From contig NZ_NNBL01000043.1 of the NCBI RefSeq assembly GCF_002803065.1, positions 1-55,642 of the forward strand: a DNA stretch of 55,642 nt. The letters run 5' to 3'. The DNA comes from Streptomyces sp. CB01635 (GTDB taxonomy: Bacteria > Actinomycetota > Actinomycetes > Streptomycetales > Streptomycetaceae). Positions 7,859 through 14,876 of the stretch are shown piece after piece. Positions within the stretch are counted from its first letter, which is position 1; each line of letters begins with the position of its first letter. The notes beneath the pieces were generated by a model, which saw only the letters and a list, made by a program, of their open reading frames with translations, was not told the origin of the DNA and made no database searches. A program made the translations under genes and the position numbers.

Positions 7859-8115
7859 GCGTGGGTCTCCTTGCAATGGGGGTAGCGCTCGCCGACGGAG
7901 CACCGGTCGTAGTCGTCGATGTAGACCTGGAAGTCCTTGCGGTCGCCGTCGGCGGTGCGCACGGTCAGGAAGTACGGGCGGGTCGCGCTGGCCGGGGGCG
8001 TGCGTTGGGCCTTGGCGACGACGACGCCGGCCGGGCCGTCGGGCAGGGAACACCCGGCAAGGATGGCCACGGCGCTGGTGGTCATGACGAGTGCGGCGTA
8101 GGTGCGGCGGTTCAC
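7855..8115 (-). CDS. Putative small lipoprotein of the AICE
   Basis: An 86-residue protein. The N-terminus has a basic start, a hydrophobic stretch and the lipobox-like AILAGC (Cys at about 20), so it is probably lipid-anchored on the outer face of the membrane. The mature part (about 65 aa) has YFLTVRTADGDRKDFQVYIDDYDRCSVGERYPHC with two conserved-looking cysteines. It starts at GTG 8115, overlapping the upstream membrane-protein stop by 4 bases. A role in mating-pair contact or surface exclusion is a guess from position. Confidence 0.72.
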   Translation of the reverse strand: MNRRTYAALVMTTSAVAILAGCSLPDGPAGVVVAKAQRTPPASATRPYFLTVRTADGDRKDFQVYIDDYDRCSVGERYPHCKETHA

Positions 8116-8717
8116 GCTGCCTCCTGGTCGGTGGCGGGGAGTTGGGGCAGGCCCGCATCGGTGAGGGCCTGCGGGTTGAAGCCGGGCAGCGCGGCCCGGG
8201 TGAGCAGGGCGGTGGCGAGCTGCTCGGCATAGGCGGCGCCGGCGCGAGCCGTTTCGATCTGGGCTCCGGCCTCGATGGCGGTGATGCGCTCGATGTGGGC
8301 GTGCTCGGCACGGCGTTCGGCTGTGTGCCGCTCGTGGGCAACCGTGTTGCGGCGGTCGGTGCGCCAGTAGCGGGCAGCCAGCCCGTACGCAGCCACGGTC
8401 GCCAGCACCCACAGCAGGAGCGGCAGGGAGAGGCCGTCGGAGTATCCGGCGATGCCGGTGAAGGCGAGGGCGCCGGAGGCGGCGAACGCGGTTCCGGCGA
8501 TGACCTTGTCTCCGGCGTAGCCGGTGGAGGCGAACACGCCGGCCGCTCCGGCCGCGAGGGACAGCGCGGCCATCAGCACGGCGTTGCCGGTGGAGTGTTC
8601 GGCGCCGTTGGCGTTCCAGATCCTCGCCAGGATCAGGACGGTGGAGGTGGCGAGCACGGGCGCGGCTTTGGGGGCGATGAGGGCAAGCCAGTGCCGGGCG
8701 ATGATCTGTTCGTTCAT
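8112..8717 (-). CDS. Multi-pass membrane protein of the AICE transfer region
   Basis: A 201-residue protein with about five hydrophobic segments in residues 10-120 (ALIAPKAAPVLATSTVLILA, AVLMAALSLAAGAAGVFAS, VIAGTAFAASGALAFTGIAG, LLLWVLATVAAYGLAA). A charged helical cytoplasmic tail follows (RYWRTDRRNTVAHERHTAERRAEHAHIERI). It belongs to the group of small membrane proteins encoded beside traB in Streptomyces elements, which include Spd (intramycelial spread) proteins. I cannot place it in a named family. Confidence 0.75.
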   Translation of the reverse strand: MNEQIIARHWLALIAPKAAPVLATSTVLILARIWNANGAEHSTGNAVLMAALSLAAGAAGVFASTGYAGDKVIAGTAFAASGALAFTGIAGYSDGLSLPLLLWVLATVAAYGLAARYWRTDRRNTVAHERHTAERRAEHAHIERITAIEAGAQIETARAGAAYAEQLATALLTRAALPGFNPQALTDAGLPQLPATDQEAA

Positions 8718-8727
8718 GACCGGTCTC

Positions 8728-8916
8728 CTAGAGGTTGCCGATGGCGTGGATGACGGCGGTGGTGAGTTGGTTGATGGGCCCGGCGGCGCCGGTGGAGGCG
8801 AGGAAGAACCCGAACCCGGTGGCGATGAACGCGCTGCCGTAGCCGAGGCTGTGGGAGCGGAGCAGGAAGAACAGGACGAGACCGAACAGGGCCACGAGCG
8901 AGACGGTGATGACCAT
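8728..8916 (-). CDS. Small two-helix membrane protein of the AICE
   Basis: A 62-residue protein with two hydrophobic helices (VITVSLVALFGLVLFFLLR and YGSAFIATGFGFFLASTGA) and a short amphipathic end. Such peptides accompany traB/spd genes in AICEs and Streptomyces plasmids, and a role in spread is inferred. It starts at ATG 8916 and lies 5 bases after the stop of the upstream zinc-motif gene. Confidence 0.75.
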   Translation of the reverse strand: MVITVSLVALFGLVLFFLLRSHSLGYGSAFIATGFGFFLASTGAAGPINQLTTAVIHAIGNL

Positions 8917-8921
8917 CGGGG

Positions 8922-9215
8922 TTATCCCTTCGCGGCAGGCTTGAAGGCGGGCTGCTTGGTGGGGGTGTCGGTGCCGTCGCGGTACAGGCGCAGCCACACG
9001 TTGTAGAGGTGGCGTCCGACGCGTATGCGCTTGCCGTGGCCCTTGCAGCGGCGGCAGGTCTTGCCGCGCTTGGGCCGTCCCTTGCGGTCGGTCTTCATCG
9101 CGAAGCCGAAGCCCTTGCACTTGCGGCAGTCGCCGAACGGACTGCCCGCACAGAGACTTGCGTAACCGAGAGTGACGGCGAGTAGGCAGGCGCTAGCAAG
9201 GAGGATGAGGGTCAT
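8922..9215 (-). CDS. Membrane-anchored protein with DnaJ-type CxxCxGxG zinc motifs
   Basis: A 97-residue protein. The N-terminal helix (MTLILLASACLLAVTLGYASL) is a membrane anchor. It is followed by CRKCKGFGF and CRRCKGHGK, two CxxCxGxG motifs like half of the DnaJ zinc-binding domain, within a very basic region. A C-terminal segment carries VGRHLYNVWLRLYRDG. Its position directly downstream of traB suggests a transfer role, perhaps nucleic-acid or protein binding at the membrane. Confidence 0.78.
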   Translation of the reverse strand: MTLILLASACLLAVTLGYASLCAGSPFGDCRKCKGFGFAMKTDRKGRPKRGKTCRRCKGHGKRIRVGRHLYNVWLRLYRDGTDTPTKQPAFKPAAKG

Positions 9216-9255
9216 GGGGTGCCTTCCAGGCGGGGTTTCCGGCGTTTGCGCAGGT

Positions 9256-9346
9256 GGGGTGCTAGGTGCGAGTCCGCAGATGGGGGCCGGTTTGGGGTGC
9301 TAGCGGGGGTGCTAGACCTAGCAGCGATGGCTGCTAGGTCTAGCAC
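9256..9346. repeat. Candidate clt / TraB recognition repeats and a 17-bp palindrome
   Basis: The 10-mer GGGGTGCTAG occurs three times in direct orientation (9256-9265, 9294-9303, 9306-9315). The last copy runs into a perfect inverted repeat with 17-bp arms (9309-9325 and 9330-9346) around GATG, built on the same TGCTAG core. Streptomyces TraB proteins bind short direct repeats at clt, commonly near traB. Placement 22 bases after the traB stop fits that role. The palindrome could alternatively end the traB transcript. Confidence 0.6.
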
Positions 9347-9367
9347 TCGTGCGCGGCGCCTCTCGGG

Positions 9368-11536
9368 CTACTTTCCGTCACGTACGGTGATGGCTTTGGT
9401 GATGTCGGCGCGGGCGATGCCGCGCCGGGTGGTGCCCTTGCCCTTGTCGCTCGTGCCCCAGACGTCCTGCGCGGCGACGCCGTGCGGCTTGAGGTTCGAG
9501 GTGACCGTCTCGCCCTTCCAGCCGCCGTAGACGTCGGGGCGCAGGGTGGCGAGGCGGGCGGCGACCTTCTCGTTCCAGACCTTGTCCTCATCGGCCGGCA
9601 CGACCTTGAGGATGTCGGCCAGCAGATCGAAAGTGGCCTCACCGCTCTCGGGCGCCTGGCCGATGGCGTGGCCGGTGACGTTGCCGTACTCCTCGCGCAT
9701 CGCGCGGGCCCGGCCCACGACCTGCTCAGCCCCGAGCGCGTCCACGAACGCGGAAGCGACGATGCGCGGGTCGTCGCCCTCACCGGCCATCCAGCAGATA
9801 CCGCGGTCGGTGCGGGAGAACATTGTGGCCCGGTACCCGGCCTTGTACATCGAAGTACCCAGCACCATGTCGTTGGCGGGCTGACCCATGACCTTGAGGC
9901 AGAACCGCAGCACCGCGTTGGCTGAGATGCCGGTGGGCAGCGACTTCGCGTCCGGGCGCTGCGTGCCGAACAGCATCGTCATGCCCAGGGCGGGACCGCG
10001 CTTGCCCAGGTCAGTGCAGATTTCCTCGATCTCCGCCCCGTACTTCTCGTGCTCGAAAGGGACTTGGCACTCATCGAACCCGGCAACGATCGGGTGCAGA
10101 CCAAGGGACTTGTCGTTGGCCAGCTCCGCAGTCACCTTCGACTCCGGGCAGCGCGAGCGCGGCAGGGACTTGATGACCTTCGCCCGCCTGCGCAGCTCGG
10201 TGCGCAGCTCCCGCAGCGATTCGAGGACGTAGAGGATGTCTTCGTCCTCGTCACCTGCGCGGTAGCGGTGGCAGACCGGCTCAAGGGCGCCGAAGTCGCC
10301 GGTGCCCTTGAAGTCGAACGCGTACAGCTCCGCACGCGGATCGAGTGCGGCGATCAGCAGGAACAAGCGCATCAGGAACGTCTTGCCCATGCGCGGGATC
10401 GAGCCGACGATGACGGAGGCGAACATGAGGGTCACGGACACATCGCCCATGCGCTGGTCGTTGCCGAACACGACCGGCTTGAACAGGTCCACGCTGCCCG
10501 ACTTGAGAAGCGGCCACGCAGGCTTGGTGGTCTCGTTCATGGGCTTGTCGCCCACCCACAGGATCAGCCGCCCCTCGTGCTCGGTCGGGTCGGCCGAGGG
10601 CCACACACAGCCGACCTTGCGGCGCAGACCGGACGCCAGCGGCTTGCGGGCCTCCATGATGTCCTCCGGGGTGACACCCCAGGGAAGGTCCAGGTCAGCG
10701 CGGTATCCGGGCCCATCGCGGGTGATCTCGGAGGTGAAGCGCATCCCGTTCATGTCGGCGCCCTTCTTGATGGCGGCCGACAGCTTCGCGTTGCCGATGT
10801 TGTCCAGCGCGCGCAGCACGATCGAACCAGTGAGCTTCTGAATCTCGGTCTTCAGGACCGCAGGGCCGATCACCGGCTGATCCTGGGGCGCACCCCAGAA
10901 CCCCGCGACCAGCACCGCAGCCGAAGCCAGCACGGTGAGCCAGCCCGGCGCCATGACGTACATGGTCAGCGCGAACCCTGTACCAAAGATCAGGCCGACG
11001 GTCGTGACGAGGACCCGCAGGCGTACCCGGTGGTCGCGCTGACGCGACAGCTTCAGGTACTCGGCGGTGTTCTCCTTGTAGACCTCGTAGGCGCGCAGCG
11101 GGGCCGCCTCCGCGTCCCACACCCACCGGTTGGTGTTGCGGACCATCCGGGCCGCACCGCGCGGGGCGTGCAGCCCGAGCTGCAGCGCGTACCAGGGGGT
11201 GCGGATGCCGTGGAAGACGGCCGCATAGAACGCGTTGCCGGCCGCGCGCTGCGTGGTCGAGACGAATCCCGGCTTCGAGGTCAGCCAACTCGGCAGGATC
11301 GGCTTGCGCTTGTAGGTGGTGATGCCCGGGGCGGGCAGGTCGGGCGAGTCGACCGGCCGCGGCCGGGGCGACTCGTCCTCGTCGTCATCCGCCTCGATCG
11401 GCACGGCAGGCTCGGACGGTTCGGCCGGCGCCGGATCGGGGGCCGGAGCGGCGGGCAGTCCGGTGGTGATGTCGAAGACCTCGGCACCTGCGCGCTCGGG
11501 CTCTTCGGGCTGGCCAGTGACGGTGTTCTCAGACAC
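9368..11536 (-). CDS. traB: FtsK/SpoIIIE-family conjugative DNA translocase
   Basis: A 722-residue hexameric pump expected to transfer double-stranded DNA between mycelia. The N-terminal 100 residues are acidic and Pro-rich. There are two membrane helices at about 175-225 (RVLVTTVGLIFGTGFALTMYV and WLTVLASAAVLVAGFWG). The motor domain has Walker A VGSIPRMGKT with the Lys near 385, Walker B-like HPIVAGFDECQV, and LGMTMLFGTQRPDAKSLPTGI typical of TraB/FtsK. The C-terminus (about 650-722) includes a winged-helix-like segment that in TraB proteins reads the clt repeats. It starts at GTG 11536. The candidate clt repeats lie just downstream. Confidence 0.95.
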   Translation of the reverse strand: MSENTVTGQPEEPERAGAEVFDITTGLPAAPAPDPAPAEPSEPAVPIEADDDEDESPRPRPVDSPDLPAPGITTYKRKPILPSWLTSKPGFVSTTQRAAGNAFYAAVFHGIRTPWYALQLGLHAPRGAARMVRNTNRWVWDAEAAPLRAYEVYKENTAEYLKLSRQRDHRVRLRVLVTTVGLIFGTGFALTMYVMAPGWLTVLASAAVLVAGFWGAPQDQPVIGPAVLKTEIQKLTGSIVLRALDNIGNAKLSAAIKKGADMNGMRFTSEITRDGPGYRADLDLPWGVTPEDIMEARKPLASGLRRKVGCVWPSADPTEHEGRLILWVGDKPMNETTKPAWPLLKSGSVDLFKPVVFGNDQRMGDVSVTLMFASVIVGSIPRMGKTFLMRLFLLIAALDPRAELYAFDFKGTGDFGALEPVCHRYRAGDEDEDILYVLESLRELRTELRRRAKVIKSLPRSRCPESKVTAELANDKSLGLHPIVAGFDECQVPFEHEKYGAEIEEICTDLGKRGPALGMTMLFGTQRPDAKSLPTGISANAVLRFCLKVMGQPANDMVLGTSMYKAGYRATMFSRTDRGICWMAGEGDDPRIVASAFVDALGAEQVVGRARAMREEYGNVTGHAIGQAPESGEATFDLLADILKVVPADEDKVWNEKVAARLATLRPDVYGGWKGETVTSNLKPHGVAAQDVWGTSDKGKGTTRRGIARADITKAITVRDGK

Positions 11537-11571
11537 GGTGGGTCTGCTCCCTCTGGTCGAGTGGGGCGGAA

Positions 11572-11612
11572 AGGGCCCGGCCGTCGCTGTAGGAGGTGGG
11601 CGGCCGGGCCCT
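11572..11612 (-). terminator. GC-rich hairpin upstream of traB
   Basis: Perfect 12-bp arms AGGGCCCGGCCG (11572-11583) and complement (11601-11612) with a 17-nt loop, in the gap between the HExxH gene and traB. It could attenuate transcription into traB or protect the mRNA. Confidence 0.5.
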
Positions 11613-11620
11613 GCCGAGAT

Positions 11621-12166
11621 TCAGGCGGCGTAGGCGTTGAGCTGCGGGGTCAGCGCCGATTCCATGCGGTACGCCTCGTCCTCGTCGGCGTTCATGTGCC
11701 GGTCGAGGGAACGCAGTTCGCGCCGGGACAGCGGTGCGATGTCGAGGTTGTTGCGCACGCGGTCGAGGTGCCGTTCCAGGACGCCGGGGCGGGAGAACTG
11801 CATGGCGTGCACCAGCTCGTGCACGAGGGTGACCGCCAGCAGGTCGGGGTGGGGGAGCTTGTGGACGTTGAGCAGGATCAGCACCCCGTTGCGCGTGGCC
11901 GTGGTCAGGCCGAAGACGCGGCGGGCATTGCGGACGACGATGCGGCGGTTCTTGTCCACAGCCCTGGGGGAAGCACCGGGCACCAGGGAGGATTCCGCCC
12001 TGGTCGCCAGCTCCCCCATGCCCTGCGGGGTGGTGAGGACGATCTCGACGCGGGGCAGTCGCCCGCGGACGTTGTGCGCGACCAGGTCGGCGGCCGACGG
12101 CGCGGCGTGCTGAGCCTCACGCAGGATGTTGCGGCGGCCGAAGACTCGGTAGGCGGTGACCTTCAC
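11621..12166 (-). CDS. HExxH-motif putative metallopeptidase of the AICE
   Basis: A 181-residue protein with TLVHELVHAMQF (HExxH, about 135-146), a zinc-protease signature, followed by Asp/Glu-rich residues (NADEDEAYRMES) that could give the third ligand. Upstream is a basic region with LPRVEIVLTTPQGMGELA. There is no signal peptide, so it is probably cytoplasmic. I chose GTG 12166 (AGGAG with 7-base spacing) over the TTG at 12184, which precedes that Shine-Dalgarno site. It sits in the transfer operon between the RRQRL gene and traB. The substrate is unknown. Related proteins occur in other Streptomyces elements, from memory. Confidence 0.75.
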   Translation of the reverse strand: MKVTAYRVFGRRNILREAQHAAPSAADLVAHNVRGRLPRVEIVLTTPQGMGELATRAESSLVPGASPRAVDKNRRIVVRNARRVFGLTTATRNGVLILLNVHKLPHPDLLAVTLVHELVHAMQFSRPGVLERHLDRVRNNLDIAPLSRRELRSLDRHMNADEDEAYRMESALTPQLNAYAA

Positions 12167-12194
12167 GATCGAACTCCTTGACAAGTAGCAGGGT

Positions 12195-12581
12195 TCAGGC
12201 GGCGCGCTGTTCGGTGGGGTAGGCGCAGGTCACGCACATGCCGAGCGAGGTCGGGATGACGTATCCGGCGTCCAAGTGGCAGGCCGGGCAGGTGCGGCGG
12301 GCGAGCATCGCCAGGGCGAGCGCGCCCCACATGCGTGAGGTCATCGGCCGCACAGGCTTGGCGAGGTCGACCCGGTACAGGAACGCCACGCTCACGCCCG
12401 CCTTGCGGCGACGGGAGCGACGCATGAGCTGGGCCGCTATCGGCTGACCACCCGGCCGTAACCCCTGCTCACGGAGCTGTCGGCGCGTGGCCAGACCCTC
12501 CGGGGCAAGGCGCCACGGGTAGGTAGGGACGCCGTAGCGGGCGCCGGACGGGTCGTAGCACTTGCCGAACGCCGCGGACAT
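12195..12581 (-). CDS. RRQRL-type zinc-binding protein of the AICE
   Basis: A 128-residue protein resembling the 'RRQRL motif-containing zinc-binding protein' family of actinobacterial elements. It has RYGVPTYPWRLAPEGLATRRQLREQGLRPGGQ at about 15-46, here with RRQL in place of RRQRL, a basic RRSRRRK stretch, and a C-terminal zinc ribbon CPACHLDAG...CVTC. Its ATG shares one base with the upstream SpdB-like stop (12581), so it is translationally coupled. Nucleic-acid binding is likely but not shown. Confidence 0.82.
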   Translation of the reverse strand: MSAAFGKCYDPSGARYGVPTYPWRLAPEGLATRRQLREQGLRPGGQPIAAQLMRRSRRRKAGVSVAFLYRVDLAKPVRPMTSRMWGALALAMLARRTCPACHLDAGYVIPTSLGMCVTCAYPTEQRAA

Positions 12582-13690
12582 CAGGCCGCAGCCTCACCGG
12601 CGCGCTCGGCCCGCAGGGTGTCTCGCAGCAGCCGGGCGTTCTTCGGCGAGGTGTGGACCGCGAGTCGGATGCCCTCGGCGGTCAGCTTCGCGTCCGGCCA
12701 ATCTTCCGTCTCGGTGCGGGCCTCATCGAGCAGCTCGGCCGCGGTCCGCTTGGGCCGACTCGATCGGGCAGCGTCGGGCACGCGGCCCGTGGCGCCGCGC
12801 GGTCGGGTCGACTCGGCGGGCACAGTGCGCTTCTCGATCGGCCGGACCGGGGCCGACTCGATCGCCCGTACGGGCTTGCTCGGCAGGGTCGACTTCAGGA
12901 AGCCGACCGCGACCGGAGACGGCAGAACGATCGGCTTCGCGGTGATCGGTGCCGGGGTCGATTCGGGCAGGTCAGCCGTAGACCGAATCCTCACAGTCTC
13001 GGCCGATTCCTCCATATTCGCGCCCACAGGCGGGAGAGCGTCCGGGGCGAGGCGGAACATGGCTCCGAGCGCGGCGTCTGCGCCGATCGTGACGCGCTGA
13101 CGCTGCACATCGAGCAGCGCCGATCCAAGGACCGCATCGCCCGATCCGACCTTGCGGGCCAGCCTCCAGGACACCCGATCGGAGCGCTTGCGCATCTTCG
13201 CGTCGGGGTGGTTGGTGGCGCGGGCCCGGTGATAGGCCAGCCGCTGGACGACCTCGACCGCCCGACGCTCGCCCTCAGCGTCCCGACCGTCGGTGTGCAC
13301 CGCGATGCGACGGGCCAGGAACGCCATGCCCTCGGCCGACACGCACATGCCCATCGGAGTGATGGCGTAGATGACGGTCGTACCCCGGTCGTCGGCCGCC
13401 ATCGCAGCCATCGCGGACGCGGCGGCCGGCAGGGCCCACAGCCCGAGTCGGATGATGCGCGGGGAGGACTGACCCAGCATCGTCAGCCCGAGCAGCACGA
13501 GCGCGAGGACGGCGGTGGCGCCCTCACCCGCGGACACGGCCCCGAGCGCGGTGCCCTTGCCGTACGCCCCACTGATGTTGGAGTACGTGCCGATTCCACC
13601 GAAGACCCCGGTGGCGAGCATCGGCACGAACGCCGCGCTCAGCACAATGATCTGAACCTTGGTCAGCGGCTTACGAGCCTGCGCAGTCAT
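12581..13690 (-). CDS. SpdB-like four-helix membrane protein with cytoplasmic tail
   Basis: A 369-residue protein. Four hydrophobic helices occupy about residues 9-125 (VQIIVLSAAFVPMLATGVFG; TAVLALVLLGLTML; LGLWALPAAASAMAAMA; ITPMGMCVSAEGMAFLA), the layout of the DUF2637/SpdB proteins of Streptomyces plasmids. The long hydrophilic tail is Pro/Arg-rich with repeated RPIE/RAIES-like segments. It ends in a wHTH-like domain (AAELLDEARTETEDWPDAKLTAEGIRLAVHTSPKNARLLRDTL). These proteins are tied to intramycelial plasmid spread and bind DNA or TraB partners. It overlaps the DUF6284 gene by 4 bases. Confidence 0.8.
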   Translation of the reverse strand: MTAQARKPLTKVQIIVLSAAFVPMLATGVFGGIGTYSNISGAYGKGTALGAVSAGEGATAVLALVLLGLTMLGQSSPRIIRLGLWALPAAASAMAAMAADDRGTTVIYAITPMGMCVSAEGMAFLARRIAVHTDGRDAEGERRAVEVVQRLAYHRARATNHPDAKMRKRSDRVSWRLARKVGSGDAVLGSALLDVQRQRVTIGADAALGAMFRLAPDALPPVGANMEESAETVRIRSTADLPESTPAPITAKPIVLPSPVAVGFLKSTLPSKPVRAIESAPVRPIEKRTVPAESTRPRGATGRVPDAARSSRPKRTAAELLDEARTETEDWPDAKLTAEGIRLAVHTSPKNARLLRDTLRAERAGEAAA

Positions 13691-13956
13691 GCCACACCGC
13701 CCGTCTGTGCGAGCGTGGCGGACCGGTTCGCCAGCTCGCGCCGGGCGGCCAGAACCTTGCGACGGGCCCGGCGGATGCGCCGCTGGTCCAGCTCAGTCGG
13801 GGTGTGGTCCAGCGTGACGATCTGCGCGTCCAGCAGCTCAACGCGAGCCAGGATGACGGGCATCTCGGCCTCGATCGCGTCCAGCTCCGCGGCCGTCGGT
13901 TCGCGGTCGAACCCGTCAGTCGTAACGACGGCCTGAAGTGCAACGATGTTCCCCAT
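13687..13956 (-). CDS. DUF6284-like small protein, first gene of the leftward AICE operon
   Basis: An 89-residue soluble protein with a central heptad-like helical hairpin (PTAAELDAIEAEMPVILARVELLDAQIVTLDH; RRIRRARRKVLAARRELANRSATL). It resembles DUF6284 proteins found at this position in Streptomyces elements, from memory. It starts at ATG 13956 with an upstream GGGAGAA. It is the promoter-proximal gene of the long leftward operon, and its function is unknown. Confidence 0.75.
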   Translation of the reverse strand: MGNIVALQAVVTTDGFDREPTAAELDAIEAEMPVILARVELLDAQIVTLDHTPTELDQRRIRRARRKVLAARRELANRSATLAQTGGVA

Positions 13957-14380
13957 GAGTCGTGTTCTCCCTAGCAGGTAGGCGGCTCGAAAGCGGCCCC
14001 GGTGTTCCCGCACCGGGGCCGCGCGGCGTTGAAGTCGGGTGATCCGGCTCCCCTCGGCGCCGCTCGTACGAGACGAGCAGCGGAGGCAACCGGCCGCCGC
14101 ATGTGTGCGGCGGCGACGTTGAGAGTGCGCGGACCTGAGCCGCGCCGGCCGCCTTTACGTAGGAGGCGGCAGCCTCGTAACCCTGTTCAGTTCTCAAACA
14201 ACTGACGCTTCCTTTGAGGGAGCCCGCTTCCACGGGGCCTCTCCGGGCGTTGACGCTGGTCAAGCGGTTGCCCTTTGGATCGGGGCGACTTCTCGCTAAC
14301 TAGCTTGCACTAGTCTGCTGTGGTGCACAACCCTCGCGAGGTGATGCGCACTAGTTCGCTGTGGTGGGTACCCTCAAGGC
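13957..14380. promoter_or_regulatory. Divergent regulatory region of the AICE with paired 19-bp operators
   Basis: This 424-bp gene-free stretch separates the leftward transfer/replication operon from the rightward GntR gene. Two direct repeats, GCACTAGTCTGCTGTGGTG (14307-14325) and GCACTAGTTCGCTGTGGTG (14348-14366), match at 17 of 19 positions. They are 41 bp apart, about four helical turns. The second lies just before the GntR start, and TACCCT (14369-14374) could be its -10, giving a leaderless mRNA. They are best read as KorSA-like autoregulatory operators. A weaker hairpin TCAGTT/AACTGA is at 14187-14205. The rest holds no convincing gene. Confidence 0.65.
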
Positions 14381-14716
14381 ATGACTGTCACAGGAGGGCC
14401 CAAGCCAAAGGCGGTGCAGGTCGCAGACGCGCTCCGCGACGACATCAAGAAGATGAAGCCGGGGGAGAAACTCCCCTCTCAGCGAGAGCTGATGGACCGC
14501 TTCGGGTACGCCAGTCAGACCATCCAGAACGGGCTAGCCGCACTCCGGACCGAGGGGTTGATCGTGTCGGCGGGGAACCTAGGCAACTTCGTCAGTGACG
14601 GGTCTGCCCCGGGTGGCGACGTACGCGATGACATCAAGGAAATCCGCTCCCAACTCAAGACGTTGACCGAACGGCTCGAAGCGCTGGAAAGCCGCTCCGT
14701 TCCGGGTGGCGCTTGA
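14381..14716 (+). CDS. KorSA-like GntR-family repressor
   Basis: A 111-residue protein with a GntR winged helix (VQVADALRDDIKKMKPGEKLPSQRELMDRFGYASQTIQNGLAALRTEGLI, about 12-62). A wing (GNLGNFVSDG) and a short C-terminal coiled coil (DDIKEIRSQLKTLTERLEALE, about 80-103) follow. It has no effector-binding domain. KorSA of pSAM2 is a GntR protein of this class that shuts off transfer and replication genes. The paired repeats upstream and the divergent arrangement fit autoregulation plus control of the leftward operon. No strong Shine-Dalgarno site is seen, so it may be leaderless. Confidence 0.88.
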   Translation: MTVTGGPKPKAVQVADALRDDIKKMKPGEKLPSQRELMDRFGYASQTIQNGLAALRTEGLIVSAGNLGNFVSDGSAPGGDVRDDIKEIRSQLKTLTERLEALESRSVPGGA

Positions 14717-14876
14717 TCTGCAACCAGCATGGGAGTCACGGAGCGTGTGAGGTAAGTGACAGCTAGGGGGCGGCGAAGGGGAGGTGGGGACATGTCCAGT
14801 GACACCCCCCTGTCCCCTTCCCTGTCCCCCCGGCCCGCGCGCAAGACTCGGAGCAGAGGCACTCAGAGGAGGGCGC

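Noticed and set aside
13916..14263. 115-aa minus-strand frame in the AICE regulatory region
   Set aside because: It overlaps the DUF6284 gene in another frame and ends in Pro/Arg-rich noise. The DUF6284 start has its own ribosome-binding site. A leader peptide cannot be excluded but is unsupported.
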